A stretch of 64,000 bases of DNA, taken from the NCBI GenBank assembly GCA_035559535.1, contig DATMBG010000033.1, positions 62,001-126,000 on the forward strand, given 5' to 3'. Positions 47,418 to 56,136 of this stretch are shown here, one piece after another (position 1 is the first letter of the stretch; each line of letters begins with the position of its first letter). This DNA is from Candidatus Limnocylindrales bacterium. GTDB taxonomy: Bacteria > Moduliflexota > Moduliflexia > Moduliflexales > JAUQPW01. A program made the translations under genes and the position numbers. Under the pieces are notes generated by a model, which ran no database searches, was not told the DNA's origin, and worked only from the letters and a program-made list of their open reading frames with translations.

Positions 47418-48206
47418 CTAGTCGGTAAATACCACCTCAACCGTTCCGAACAAACCAAAATCCCCGACTACCCGATCCCCGGGTTTTATCCGGACAGGTC
47501 GGAGGCAGGTTCCTGTGGTAACGATCTGGCCGGCTTTGAGTTCTTCACCCCGGGTTATTAGCTCATTGGCCAGCCAGGTAAGGGCAATTCGCGGATCGCC
47601 CAAAACATTGGCTCCAGATCCCTGGTCGGTATGCAGGCTGTTCAGGATGAGCGAAACGGGATGGGTCGAAAGCTCTGTGCTTCGCCAATCGGCAGTAGTT
47701 TCATTTCCCAACACAAAGAAACAGGCGCAGGCATTGTCGGCAATAAGTTGTGGCGCTCCAACCCGATCAAAATCCTTGAATCGGGAGTCGGGTATCTCAA
47801 TGGCCGGATGAAGGCTTGCCACACCAGACATAATTTCTTCCACGGTGTAATCCCGACCCCGAGGGGGAAAATCGCGGGCCAGGCGAAAGGCAAATTCCAG
47901 CTCTGCCACACGCATTCTGTTGGTACCTAAAGGCCACGTAGCCGGACTTGTACTTATCTTTCCCGCCAACAATCTCCCTGCTAACGGTCTGTCTACACCG
48001 ATATGCGCCTGTCCGGCTTGACTGGTTGCCGCTATCTTCCAACCCAAAACAGGCCGGCCGGAACAGGTCACCAGGGCTGTTTGAATGGCGTATCCTTCCT
48101 CCAGGGTTCGAGGGCGGCAGGCTTCAGGTAGATTCTCGATTTTTAGACCTTCCTGCCAGGCATTCCAAAGCATTTGGGCTGCCAGATGTACCTGTATAGG
48201 ATCCAT
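47418..48206 (-). CDS. 2-oxopent-4-enoate hydratase family enzyme
   Basis: A 262-residue member of the MhpD/2-keto-4-pentenoate hydratase family. Motifs visible: LEEGYAIQTAL, VLGWKIAATS (about 53-62), the metal-site region VAELEFAFRLARDFPP (near 100), LHPAIEIPDSR and NVLGDPRIALTWLAN with the final TTGTCLRPV. It normally hydrates 2-hydroxypenta-2,4-dienoate in meta-cleavage pathways. It is the last gene of the minus-strand catabolic run, 68 bases after the intradiol dioxygenase. Family members also include decarboxylases and lyases, so activity may differ. Confidence 0.86.
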   Translation of the reverse strand: MDPIQVHLAAQMLWNAWQEGLKIENLPEACRPRTLEEGYAIQTALVTCSGRPVLGWKIAATSQAGQAHIGVDRPLAGRLLAGKISTSPATWPLGTNRMRVAELEFAFRLARDFPPRGRDYTVEEIMSGVASLHPAIEIPDSRFKDFDRVGAPQLIADNACACFFVLGNETTADWRSTELSTHPVSLILNSLHTDQGSGANVLGDPRIALTWLANELITRGEELKAGQIVTTGTCLRPVRIKPGDRVVGDFGLFGTVEVVFTD

Positions 48207-48274
48207 AGCTTACCTCAGTTCCCGTTTTCCCTTTGCATAAGGGATTCTGGTTAAACAGATTTTTAGGGATGAAA

Positions 48275-49144
48275 TCAAGGACGGGCTTTTTTCACAGGGA
48301 CCAGCTTAAAGTTATACTCAACAGTATAAAAAGGAGCCACTACTCCCCACCTCTTAGCTTCTTCCACCGAGTCGTTTAATACAAAGTCTGCAACCAGGGA
48401 ATTCTTCACAGCAAACACGGCGTCAGAATCCAGATAAGGGTCCCCTTCCACAAAAATGTGGGTCACCACCGTTTCATAGCCTTCCGCTGAGACGATAAAA
48501 TGGATATGCGCAGGGCGATAAGGGTGCCGTCTAAACTCCGCCAGCATTTCCCCGACCGGGCCATCATGGGGAATAGGATAGCTAGATGGTTTGATGGTAC
48601 GAAACCAATATTCTCCCCTGGTATTTGTGAGAAATCTACCCCGCATACTTATTTCCTGGCTTGGATCTTGAATATCGTACAAACCCTGAGCTGAGGCATG
48701 CCAGACATCTAATAGCGCGTTTGCAATGGGTTTTCCATCCAGATCGGTCACCTGCCCCCGCACTACGACCGGTTCTCCTTCCTCCTTGAGGGCTATGTTG
48801 GCACCTAACTCCAGGTTTGGAGCCTTTGCTCGATAAAACGGACCCAGGATAGTACTTTCCGTTGCTCCCGCAGGCTTACGATGATTAATGGCATCCACCA
48901 AAATGCTGACCCCTAAGGTATCTGACAGGAGAATAAATTCCTGGCGACGATCGTCGCACCGGTGTCCTACGCGGGTTAGAAATTGGATGGTATAGGACCA
49001 TTCTTCTTCGGTGAGCTCCACCTCCCGGATAAAATTGTGCAGATTTCGGATAAGGCTATTCATGATTTGCTGAAGACGTGGGTTATCGGTCTTGATTTGT
49101 TGAAGTACAGCCTCGGTTACGTTATCTTCTGTCAGGTTACGCAT
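48275..49144 (-). CDS. Intradiol ring-cleavage dioxygenase
   Basis: A 289-residue non-haem Fe(III) dioxygenase of the catechol/hydroxyquinol 1,2-dioxygenase type. Start ATG 49144 is chosen because an upstream extension (to 49321) would overlap the SDR gene. The N-terminal helical dimerisation domain (LTEDNVTEAVLQQI, then EEWSYTIQFLTRVG) precedes the catalytic beta-sandwich. All four iron ligands are visible: Y156 in GLYDIQD, Y189 in SSYPIPHDG, and H213 and H215 in RPAHIHF. The long N-terminal helical domain favours the hydroxyquinol/chlorocatechol subgroup. Ring opening would give a muconate or maleylacetate. It sits between an SDR and a hydratase in an operon-like run. Confidence 0.9.
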   Translation of the reverse strand: MRNLTEDNVTEAVLQQIKTDNPRLQQIMNSLIRNLHNFIREVELTEEEWSYTIQFLTRVGHRCDDRRQEFILLSDTLGVSILVDAINHRKPAGATESTILGPFYRAKAPNLELGANIALKEEGEPVVVRGQVTDLDGKPIANALLDVWHASAQGLYDIQDPSQEISMRGRFLTNTRGEYWFRTIKPSSYPIPHDGPVGEMLAEFRRHPYRPAHIHFIVSAEGYETVVTHIFVEGDPYLDSDAVFAVKNSLVADFVLNDSVEEAKRWGVVAPFYTVEYNFKLVPVKKARP

Positions 49145-49274
49145 GTTTATTACATTTCCCCCTAAAGTCGAAGTCCGCCGGGCTTGTATGGGGTATGGAT
49201 TTTGATCCCGGGGGAGCTTCGATAGCTTAAAATCCTGGACTGATTGGGTTGAAACCACTTTATAACCGGAAAAC

Positions 49275-50063
49275 TTATTGAGACTCTGGATCGGGATAAA
49301 GCTTTGCCGTAAATCCCCCATCGATAATTAATTCAATACCGGTGACCCAGGCAGCAGCATCGGAGGCCAGGTAGAGGATTCCCTGGGCGATATCCTCTGG
49401 AGTCCCTAAACGGCCCAGGGGATAGAGGGGAATCAATTTCTCTTTAATTTCCTCCCAGGTCTGGCCCGGTTTGACCCGGGTTCGGGCCACATCTGTTTCG
49501 ACCAGACTGGGTAGGACGGCATTGACCCGGATGCGGTATCGAGCAAAGTCCACCGCCATGGTTTTCGTTAAGGTGATAACGGCGGCCTTGGCTGCAGAAT
49601 AAGAGGGAGCATCTGGAAGTCCTCCTCGGAGACCTGCGACGGAAGACACGTTAACGATGCTTCCTCCACCCTGTTTTATCATTTGGGGAATGACAGATCT
49701 GGAAGTTAAGAAAACTCCCTTTACGTTAATATCCATGATACGATCCCAGTTTTCCAGCGTAGATTCCATCATCTTGGTCCGATCGACCGCTCCGGCATTG
49801 TTAACCAGAATATCCAGTCTCTCCCAGCGGGCCACCGTTTCCCTGACCATCCGTTGAGTATCTTCCTGTCGGGTCACATCTCCCGGAATGGCGATGGCTT
49901 CTCCTCCTTTTAAGGTAATCGCCGTCACCGCTTCTTCCAGCTTCTCTTTACGACGCCCACTTATAGCCACTTTAGCTCCCTCCTGGGCAAACAGTTCTGC
50001 CGTAGCTCTTCCGATTCCGGTACCTCCTCCGGTGATTAAGGCCACTTTATTTACCAACCTCAT
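49275..50063 (-). CDS. Classical SDR-family oxidoreductase
   Basis: A 262-residue Rossmann enzyme. ATG 50063 follows the RBS CGGAGGGATTC. NAD(P) loop TGGGTGIG (11-18), GDVTRQEDTQ, LVNNAG (87-91), the catalytic S140/S141, Y155 and K159 (VNVSSVAGLRGG, PSYSAAKAAV), and the C-terminal YLASDAAAWVTGIELIIDGG. Arg in SGRRKEKLEE after the second strand favours NADP(H). The substrate is unknown, but the gene belongs to the catabolic run and could reduce a ketone or oxidise an alcohol intermediate of ring degradation. Confidence 0.93.
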   Translation of the reverse strand: MRLVNKVALITGGGTGIGRATAELFAQEGAKVAISGRRKEKLEEAVTAITLKGGEAIAIPGDVTRQEDTQRMVRETVARWERLDILVNNAGAVDRTKMMESTLENWDRIMDINVKGVFLTSRSVIPQMIKQGGGSIVNVSSVAGLRGGLPDAPSYSAAKAAVITLTKTMAVDFARYRIRVNAVLPSLVETDVARTRVKPGQTWEEIKEKLIPLYPLGRLGTPEDIAQGILYLASDAAAWVTGIELIIDGGFTAKLYPDPESQ

Positions 50064-50107
50064 GAATCCCTCCGTTTCCAAAAATAATTACCTAAATTTG
50101 TAACATT

Positions 50108-50142
50108 CCCCTCCTTATCCTCCCCGTGGGCGAGGAGGGAGT
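50108..50142. repeat. Imperfect G/C-rich hairpin between the monooxygenase and SDR genes
   Basis: CCCCTCCTTATCCTCCCC and GGGCGAGGAGGGAG pair imperfectly around GT. It lies in the 180-base gap on the minus strand and may attenuate or stabilise the message of the catabolic run. Confidence 0.35.
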
Positions 50143-50246
50143 TCCATTTCCAGAAAACAATTACCCAACTGTGTAACCGCTACGCGCTACCCTTGTCACA
50201 AGCGAACAGAAAATAGTAAGTAGCAACTGGAGGGGATCGTTGTTAA

Positions 50247-51521
50247 TTACCTTTGCTCCCGACCCTCATCTGTCGCATACCAGTATTTGCCACTCATGAC
50301 AACCGTCCACCATTGCTCCATGTCCTTTTTACTCATCTTCTTCCAATCGGGTACCTTTTGAACTAAGGCCGTACCCAGGGTTTGCCCCAGGGTAACCAGT
50401 TTGTTACCTGCTGCACTTTGTTCGCTATCCCATCGGCTAAGAGCCGTATCTAAAGAGTTGTGGGTGGTTAATGAATCGGCCAGTGTAATGGCATTAGTTA
50501 TCGCTTTAACGACCCCACTCGCCGTGTGGGGGCGGGTAATGACCGAGGCATCTCCAATAAGACAAATACGACCCTTACGATAGTAAGGTATGCCTACTTC
50601 AAAAATAGCCTGAATGAACGGTTGGGTGGTGGCACATATCACATTCCTGGCACAACCCGGCAGGTGGTGTCTGGCCAGGTTATGGACATACGCCACTTTC
50701 GCATCGGGGACCTTACCCGGCGGAAGTGAGGTTTTATGGACAAAACCCTGGCTATCGGTAAGCATAGCGGGTAGATCCTTATCCGCTACATTTTCATAGA
50801 GGACCCAGTTCAGTCGCCTCTTACCTACCTGGGTTTCTTCCTGACGACCTGGTACAATATACAGGACACAATGACCTCTTTCATAGACGGCAAAGGTAAG
50901 GCGACCTTCAAATAATTCTATATCCGGTACAAGCTTCTCTTCTATGAGTCCACGCCAGGCAATATAGCCGGCGTAGTGTAAGGACTGTTCAGGAAACAAC
51001 ATACGACGCCCCAGCGAGTTATGACCATCTGCACAAACAACCAAATCAAAGAGAAATTCTTGACCGTTCCCCAGTCGCAGGGATACAGAATTTCCGTCTA
51101 TCTCCTGCAGGGCGGTGACTTCACATCCTTGATGGTAAATATTGTCGGGTACCCGACTGCGTAAATTACGGTATAACACATCCCAACTGGTCAAAACAAC
51201 CGCTATGGGCTGCTCCCAGAGAATACGTCCGGAATCACATTCCTCCTTACCGGAGCGGATTACAAAGGGGCGCTTCGTACCGGGAAAGTGGGGCATATCC
51301 GGATCAACGAGGTTGCGCTCTACGAGGGTTTTAAACAACGACAAAGAAAGGGTAATCCCGGCACCCCGGTCCTTTAACTTCCCGGTAGATCTCTCGTAAA
51401 CAGTTACCCAACAACCGGCCCGTGATAGTTCTATAGCAGCCGCACAACCGGCAATAGATCCTCCTATTACAGCAACTTTTAAACCTCTGGCCACACCTGG
51501 AGATGTTACCGTACTATTCAA
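50247..51521 (-). CDS. FAD-dependent aromatic-ring monooxygenase
   Basis: A 424-residue group A flavin monooxygenase. FAD motif VAVIGGSIAGCAAAIELS (about 16-33), VYERSTGKLKDRGAGITL as in 2,6-dihydroxypyridine/p-hydroxybenzoate-type hydroxylases, the DG motif VCADGHNS near 160 and the second FAD motif CLIGDASVITRPHTASG near 315. It starts at a TTG with the strong RBS TAGGAGGTTCAGATA. It hydroxylates an aromatic or N-heteroaromatic ring, and the next enzymes in the run include a ring-cleaving dioxygenase, which fits. Aligned by eye, the DRGAGI segment argues for the dihydroxypyridine-hydroxylase branch. Confidence 0.88.
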   Translation of the reverse strand: MNSTVTSPGVARGLKVAVIGGSIAGCAAAIELSRAGCWVTVYERSTGKLKDRGAGITLSLSLFKTLVERNLVDPDMPHFPGTKRPFVIRSGKEECDSGRILWEQPIAVVLTSWDVLYRNLRSRVPDNIYHQGCEVTALQEIDGNSVSLRLGNGQEFLFDLVVCADGHNSLGRRMLFPEQSLHYAGYIAWRGLIEEKLVPDIELFEGRLTFAVYERGHCVLYIVPGRQEETQVGKRRLNWVLYENVADKDLPAMLTDSQGFVHKTSLPPGKVPDAKVAYVHNLARHHLPGCARNVICATTQPFIQAIFEVGIPYYRKGRICLIGDASVITRPHTASGVVKAITNAITLADSLTTHNSLDTALSRWDSEQSAAGNKLVTLGQTLGTALVQKVPDWKKMSKKDMEQWWTVVMSGKYWYATDEGREQR

Positions 51522-51618
51522 TATCTGAACCTCCTACTTTTACCCCTGAAATACCCGGAAAGTGCCTTAAAAAGTAGCTTACTGCCCCGAAGCCTAATGC
51601 AGATTTGACCATCTATTT

Positions 51619-52896
51619 TTACTGCCAGCCGGGGAATGGATAAATCAACTCCCCCGATTTGTATTCATCTGGATATATCACCACCATTCTCCCAGATTTG
51701 GAAAATTCGCTGATATCTCGGCTTTCAATGTTCTGATATTGACCCCAAAGTACCCGACCTTTCTCCCACTCCCCGTTGGGGGCAAACTTCACCTTCCCTA
51801 CAATGGTATTGAATTCATGGCTTCTTATATACTCCCCAACCGTTACCTGATCCAGACTTTGAGTTGCTTCAATGGCCTGTCCTAATAATTCCACATACGC
51901 ATAGGCCCAGGGTGGTAAATAATATCCCAGGGGATCCACCCCTTCTTGTCCGGCTCTGGCCTGATACTTCTTCAAGAATTCTTCAATCCCGGCAAACTTT
52001 AAAGTAGGTTCAGGTACCCAAAACCAGTAGGTCACAATGCCGTTGAGGGTTGGACCCAGGTTGGTCTGGATGGAGGTATACTGTAAACCCACCATACCCC
52101 CTCCGAAGATTTTAGGTTTTAAATTCACCTCCTTGGCTGCCTGGACAATCCCTGCCGATTCGGTAGGATAAGAAGCCACATAGACCATATCGGGATTAAC
52201 GGCTTTGATGGATCGGAGGATTGAAGTAAAGTCTACGGTTCCCGGGGGATATTTCTTTTCATAGACGACCTTAAAGTTATACTTCTCGGCCAGTTTCTTT
52301 GTGCCGGAAAGATTATTGGCACCGTATTCACTATCTACATGCAGGAAGGCAATGGTTTGGGGTTTGGGTTCCTGACGGCTTGCAATGGCAAAGAAGCCTT
52401 CGCTCCAGTCTACATAAGGGTCTGGACCCGAGGGCATAATCTCAAAATGGTATTTATAGTTAAAGGCCTGATTGGATCCCAGGCCCAGGAGACAGGGAAA
52501 TACCATCTGATGTTCCATCACTATAGGCATGGCAGCCGCAATGAGGGGAGTTCCATAGGGAGAAACCACAAAATCGACCTTATCCACGGTAATGAGTTTG
52601 GTATAGATGGCAGGAACATCGGCAGGTTTAGAATGATCATCGTAATACACCAATTCTACAGGTCTTCCCAGGAGTCCGCCCCTTGCATTGATATCTTCAG
52701 CCCATATTTTCATGGCCAGTACTGCCGCTTTTCCGGCTGAAGCTAACGATCCTGAAAGCCCCATGCTAAAGCCGATTTTAATGGGTTTCGGCTGGGCCAT
52801 GGAAGAAGAAATATGAACCCAGCCAAAAACCAGAATTCCTATCCCTACTCCAAGCAAAATGCGCCTTGATAACGGCAATTTTTCCTTCCAAATCAT
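51619..52896 (-). CDS. Branched-chain-type ABC transporter substrate-binding protein
   Basis: A 425-residue periplasmic protein of the LivJ/LivK type. Signal peptide (about 1-34, ILLGVGIGILVFGWV, cleavage after SMAQ), then PKPIKIGFSMGLSGSLASAG, WAEDINARGGLLGRPVELVY, ILRSIKAVNPDMVYVASYPT and AGIVQAAKEVNLKPKIFGGG. It should capture an amino acid, amide or aromatic acid for import. No LivHMGF permease or ATPase genes are in the window, so it depends on a transporter encoded elsewhere or acts as a sensor partner. RBS AAAAGGAGAAACTT. It is upstream of the monooxygenase gene on the same strand. Confidence 0.9.
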   Translation of the reverse strand: MIWKEKLPLSRRILLGVGIGILVFGWVHISSSMAQPKPIKIGFSMGLSGSLASAGKAAVLAMKIWAEDINARGGLLGRPVELVYYDDHSKPADVPAIYTKLITVDKVDFVVSPYGTPLIAAAMPIVMEHQMVFPCLLGLGSNQAFNYKYHFEIMPSGPDPYVDWSEGFFAIASRQEPKPQTIAFLHVDSEYGANNLSGTKKLAEKYNFKVVYEKKYPPGTVDFTSILRSIKAVNPDMVYVASYPTESAGIVQAAKEVNLKPKIFGGGMVGLQYTSIQTNLGPTLNGIVTYWFWVPEPTLKFAGIEEFLKKYQARAGQEGVDPLGYYLPPWAYAYVELLGQAIEATQSLDQVTVGEYIRSHEFNTIVGKVKFAPNGEWEKGRVLWGQYQNIESRDISEFSKSGRMVVIYPDEYKSGELIYPFPGWQ

Positions 52897-53230
52897 AAGT
52901 TTCTCCTTTTATTTGAAATACCGATACTTTTGCGGAATTGAACCTTCATTCCCAGGCCGGTATATGGGAAATCAAAATTCGGATTTGATCAGAAGCCCGA
53001 AATCCGCCAAAGTCCCAGCGCAAAAAACAGATTACTTGATTCCCTTTGCTTCGGCTCACATCGCTCCTGATAAGGACAGAACGTACACCGGGATCTCAGG
53101 GAATCGGAACTTTCCATTCAGATTTGCTAAAATTACATCTTGGCACTTCTTATAGAAAGCTGTCAATAAAAAGTTCTCGGGATTGGAAACTTATCTGAGG
53201 CAGGCGGGGCGCCCGGACTTTCCATAAAGC
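52897..53230. other. Gap between HyuA and the substrate-binding protein
   Basis: About 330 bases; on the minus strand it precedes the substrate-binding protein gene. Only a GC-rich GGGGCGCCC near 53206 stands out. No gene or recognised regulatory element. Confidence 0.5.
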
Positions 53231-55267
53231 TCATCTAACTCCAATATTTATGAGCAGGTTTCCATATCGATCTACCTCCCCCCTACAATCTGGAGGGATA
53301 ACCGTGGTAGCATGGGCTTCCAGGATAATAGCCGGTCCCTGGATTTGATTTCCCGGATTTAACTGGTCTCTATGATAAAAAGAGGTAAGTAAGGGTATAC
53401 AACCTCGGGTTTCTCCTGGAGCTTGGAAATAAACTTCCTTTTTCTTTAGTAAGGCCGGGGAAGGATCCGGGTCTGAAAGATTTCTGGATGGGATTTGCGG
53501 TTTTTCGGTAATATAGCGGGCGCGGATGCGGATATTGACAATTTCCATTTTTTCGGCCGGATTGCAGTGGCCGTAGAGGATTTCGTGGTAACTATGGAAT
53601 TTTTTCACGTAATCTTTCTCCGTTTCCCGGGAGATGGGAATGGAAATTTCATAGGATTGACCCACGTAGCGCATATCCAAAAATTTTTCCAGCAGAATAT
53701 CCTTTTGAGGAATCCCATCCCGGGCTAAATCCGCTATTGCTTGACGGGCCAGTTGATCAAAGGGCGCTTCCAGTCCTCCCCCCAGAGCCGTTTCGCTATC
53801 CATCATAACGGTTCGTGAATAGTCTTTAACAACATCCGCAAGGACCATACCCAGGGCTGAAAGAACCCCTGGATTAAGAGGGACCAGAACTTTAGGGATG
53901 GCAAGATCTCTGGCCAGATCACAGGCATGGAGAGAGCCGGCTCCTCCAAAGGAAACCAGGACAAAATCCCGAGGATCATAACCCTTTTCTACAGAGATGA
54001 CCTTGATGGCCCTTTCCATATTGGAATTGGCTACGGCTAAGATACCTTGGGCCAGGGTAATTTGGTCCATCCGGTTAGCCCGGGCCATTTTTGAAAAAAC
54101 CTCCCGGGTCTTTTCTAAATCCAATTTCATTTTTCCCCCCAGGAAATAATCAGGATCCAATTTTCCCAACAGGAGGTTGGCATCGGTCACCGTGATTTGA
54201 TCCCCTTTGCCATAACAAACTGGACCCGGATCGGCCCCGGCGCTTTCGGGTCCAACCCGCAAAGCCCCCCCTTCATCGAAGTAGGCCAGAGAACCTCCTC
54301 CGGCTCCCACCGAATGGATGGCAAGGACCGGAACCCGGATAGGGTATCCGGAGATGGAAGCTTCAGAAGTAATCTTTAATTCTCCAGGGCAAAGGGAGAC
54401 GTCAGTAGAGGTTCCACCCATATCAAAGGTGATAATATGGGAATACCCGGCCAGATCGGCCATATATTTTGCACCTACCACCCCTCCGGCCGGTCCAGAA
54501 AACACGGTGTGCACCGAGATTTCTTTGGCCATTTGAGAGGAAATGGTTCCGCCGTTGGATTGCATAATTTTAAATTCCCGGCAGGGAATTTTTGTTTCTA
54601 AACCGGATAAGTAACGATGCATCAGAGGAGAAACATAGGCATTAACCGTAGTGGTACTCATCCGCTCATACTCTCGGAACTCTGGAAGAATTTGATGAGA
54701 GGCCGAGACAAAAAACCCCTCCTGTCTTAACGCCTCTAGAATGCTTTGTTCATGGGCAGGATAGAGGAACGAAAAAAGCAAACATACCGAAACCGATTCG
54801 ATCTGGTTGGCCTTCAATTGCCGAATAATTTCAGGAAGTTCCTGAAGATTGAGGGGCGAAATGACCTCTCCTTCGCTATTGACCCGTTCGGAAATCCCAA
54901 ATCGTAGAGAAGCAGGCACTAAAGGCTTGGGTCTTTCCACAAAAATATCATAGATTCGTGGACGATTTTGTCTCCCGATCTCCAGAATGTCTTCAAATCC
55001 TCGGGTTGTAATGAGGGCCGTCCGGGCTCCTTTTTTTTCCAGAAGCGCATTGGTCGCAACGGTGGAGCCATGAATAAGCACAGAATCCTGAAACAGGCCC
55101 TCCCTTTGTAAAGAGAGTTCCTCGATTTCTTCGATAGTCTTGAGCCCCGCCAATACGGCCTGTTCTGGATGGGCAGGTGTTGAAAGAAGTTTAGCCGTGA
55201 AAATCTTCCCTTTTTCTACAAAAACAAAATCTGTAAAGGTCCCCCCAATATCAACACCGATTTTCAT
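53231..55267 (-). CDS. Hydantoinase A/5-oxoprolinase-type ATP-dependent hydrolase subunit
   Basis: A 678-residue HyuA-family protein. ATG 55267 is preceded by AGGAAG and gives MKIGVDIGGTFTDFVFVEKG, the actin-like ATPase phosphate loop. Further motifs: GSTVATNALLEKKGARTALI, FSGPAGGVVGAKYMADL, MGGTSTDVSLCPG, and SFGGAGSLHACDLA. HyuA acts with HyuB in ATP-dependent opening of hydantoin-, oxoproline- or acetone-type substrates, in a complex. No hyuB is visible in the window, so its partner is elsewhere or it acts alone. First gene of the minus-strand catabolic run. Confidence 0.9.
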   Translation of the reverse strand: MKIGVDIGGTFTDFVFVEKGKIFTAKLLSTPAHPEQAVLAGLKTIEEIEELSLQREGLFQDSVLIHGSTVATNALLEKKGARTALITTRGFEDILEIGRQNRPRIYDIFVERPKPLVPASLRFGISERVNSEGEVISPLNLQELPEIIRQLKANQIESVSVCLLFSFLYPAHEQSILEALRQEGFFVSASHQILPEFREYERMSTTTVNAYVSPLMHRYLSGLETKIPCREFKIMQSNGGTISSQMAKEISVHTVFSGPAGGVVGAKYMADLAGYSHIITFDMGGTSTDVSLCPGELKITSEASISGYPIRVPVLAIHSVGAGGGSLAYFDEGGALRVGPESAGADPGPVCYGKGDQITVTDANLLLGKLDPDYFLGGKMKLDLEKTREVFSKMARANRMDQITLAQGILAVANSNMERAIKVISVEKGYDPRDFVLVSFGGAGSLHACDLARDLAIPKVLVPLNPGVLSALGMVLADVVKDYSRTVMMDSETALGGGLEAPFDQLARQAIADLARDGIPQKDILLEKFLDMRYVGQSYEISIPISRETEKDYVKKFHSYHEILYGHCNPAEKMEIVNIRIRARYITEKPQIPSRNLSDPDPSPALLKKKEVYFQAPGETRGCIPLLTSFYHRDQLNPGNQIQGPAIILEAHATTVIPPDCRGEVDRYGNLLINIGVR

Positions 55268-55400
55268 TCTTCCTATTGGCCAAAGCCCTTTGTCCGTTGC
55301 AGGATGATGGGTCACGGTTTTTCATTCTACCTGGAGCTGTTTCTAACTTACCCATCCTCCTGTGCCGGTTAGGGAGTGATAACGGACAATGGGCGGCAGA

Positions 55401-56102
55401 TTATGTTAATAGCGAATAAAGCTCCCGAAGATCTTTAATACGTGGACAGGAATGATTACTGGTACCCAGGCGATCAATGAGAACGGCCCTTATACCTACG
55501 CTTTGAGCTCCAAGAATATCATGATGGTAAGAATCTCCTATATGAATAGCCTCTTCTGGAGAAACCTCTAATAAAGAGAGTGCCTTTTGAAAAATGAAGG
55601 GGCTGGGTTTTTCCCAGCCGACAACTGCCGATACCAGGGTGATATCCAGATGAGGCTCCAGTTCCAGGGCTGTACACAGGTCCAACAGCGCAGAGCTCCA
55701 GTTAGAGACAATACCCAGTTTATACCCTTCTGATTTTAATCGCTGTAAAACTTCCATAACCTCCGGAAAAAGCCGCCAGATGGCAGGGTTTCTAAAGGTC
55801 TCCAGCAGTTTTTCCGTAATCTCATCCAAGCACCGGTCGAATCCTACCTGCTGAAAAGTGGATTTGATCAGCAAGGCCCATCGCCGCCGGTCTTCTTCGT
55901 CTGAGTGTCGATACTCTGAATTCGCCTGAAGAAATGCTGCATCGAATTCCTTATAAACTTTTTTAGCCGCTTCTCGAACGTCTTCTATAGAGGCCGAACA
56001 ACCATATTCCTTAGCCACGATATGATAAATTTCGGCTACCGACGGAGAGGTATACAGAAGTGTATTTCCGGCATCGAAAAGTACTGCCTTATAAGACTTC
56101 AT
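55401..56102 (-). CDS. HAD-superfamily phosphatase
   Basis: A 233-residue haloacid-dehalogenase-type hydrolase. Motif I is AVLFDAGNTLLYT (D10 nucleophile; the second Asp is replaced by Gly-Asn, as in several HAD subgroups), motif II LGIVSNWSS, motif IV HIGDSYHHDILGA. A helical cap (about 20-95) indicates a C1-type phosphatase acting on a small metabolite. ATG 56102 is preferred although a TTG three codons earlier is possible. It sits 26 bases after the M50-type protease gene on the minus strand and may be co-transcribed with it. Confidence 0.88.
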   Translation of the reverse strand: MKSYKAVLFDAGNTLLYTSPSVAEIYHIVAKEYGCSASIEDVREAAKKVYKEFDAAFLQANSEYRHSDEEDRRRWALLIKSTFQQVGFDRCLDEITEKLLETFRNPAIWRLFPEVMEVLQRLKSEGYKLGIVSNWSSALLDLCTALELEPHLDITLVSAVVGWEKPSPFIFQKALSLLEVSPEEAIHIGDSYHHDILGAQSVGIRAVLIDRLGTSNHSCPRIKDLRELYSLLT

Positions 56103-56136
56103 ACCCTTCAATCTTTACTCAAGATCCCGTAATCAT

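Noticed and set aside
49145-49321. N-terminal extension of the intradiol dioxygenase
   Set aside because: It would overlap the SDR coding end, and the helical dimerisation domain begins at 49144.
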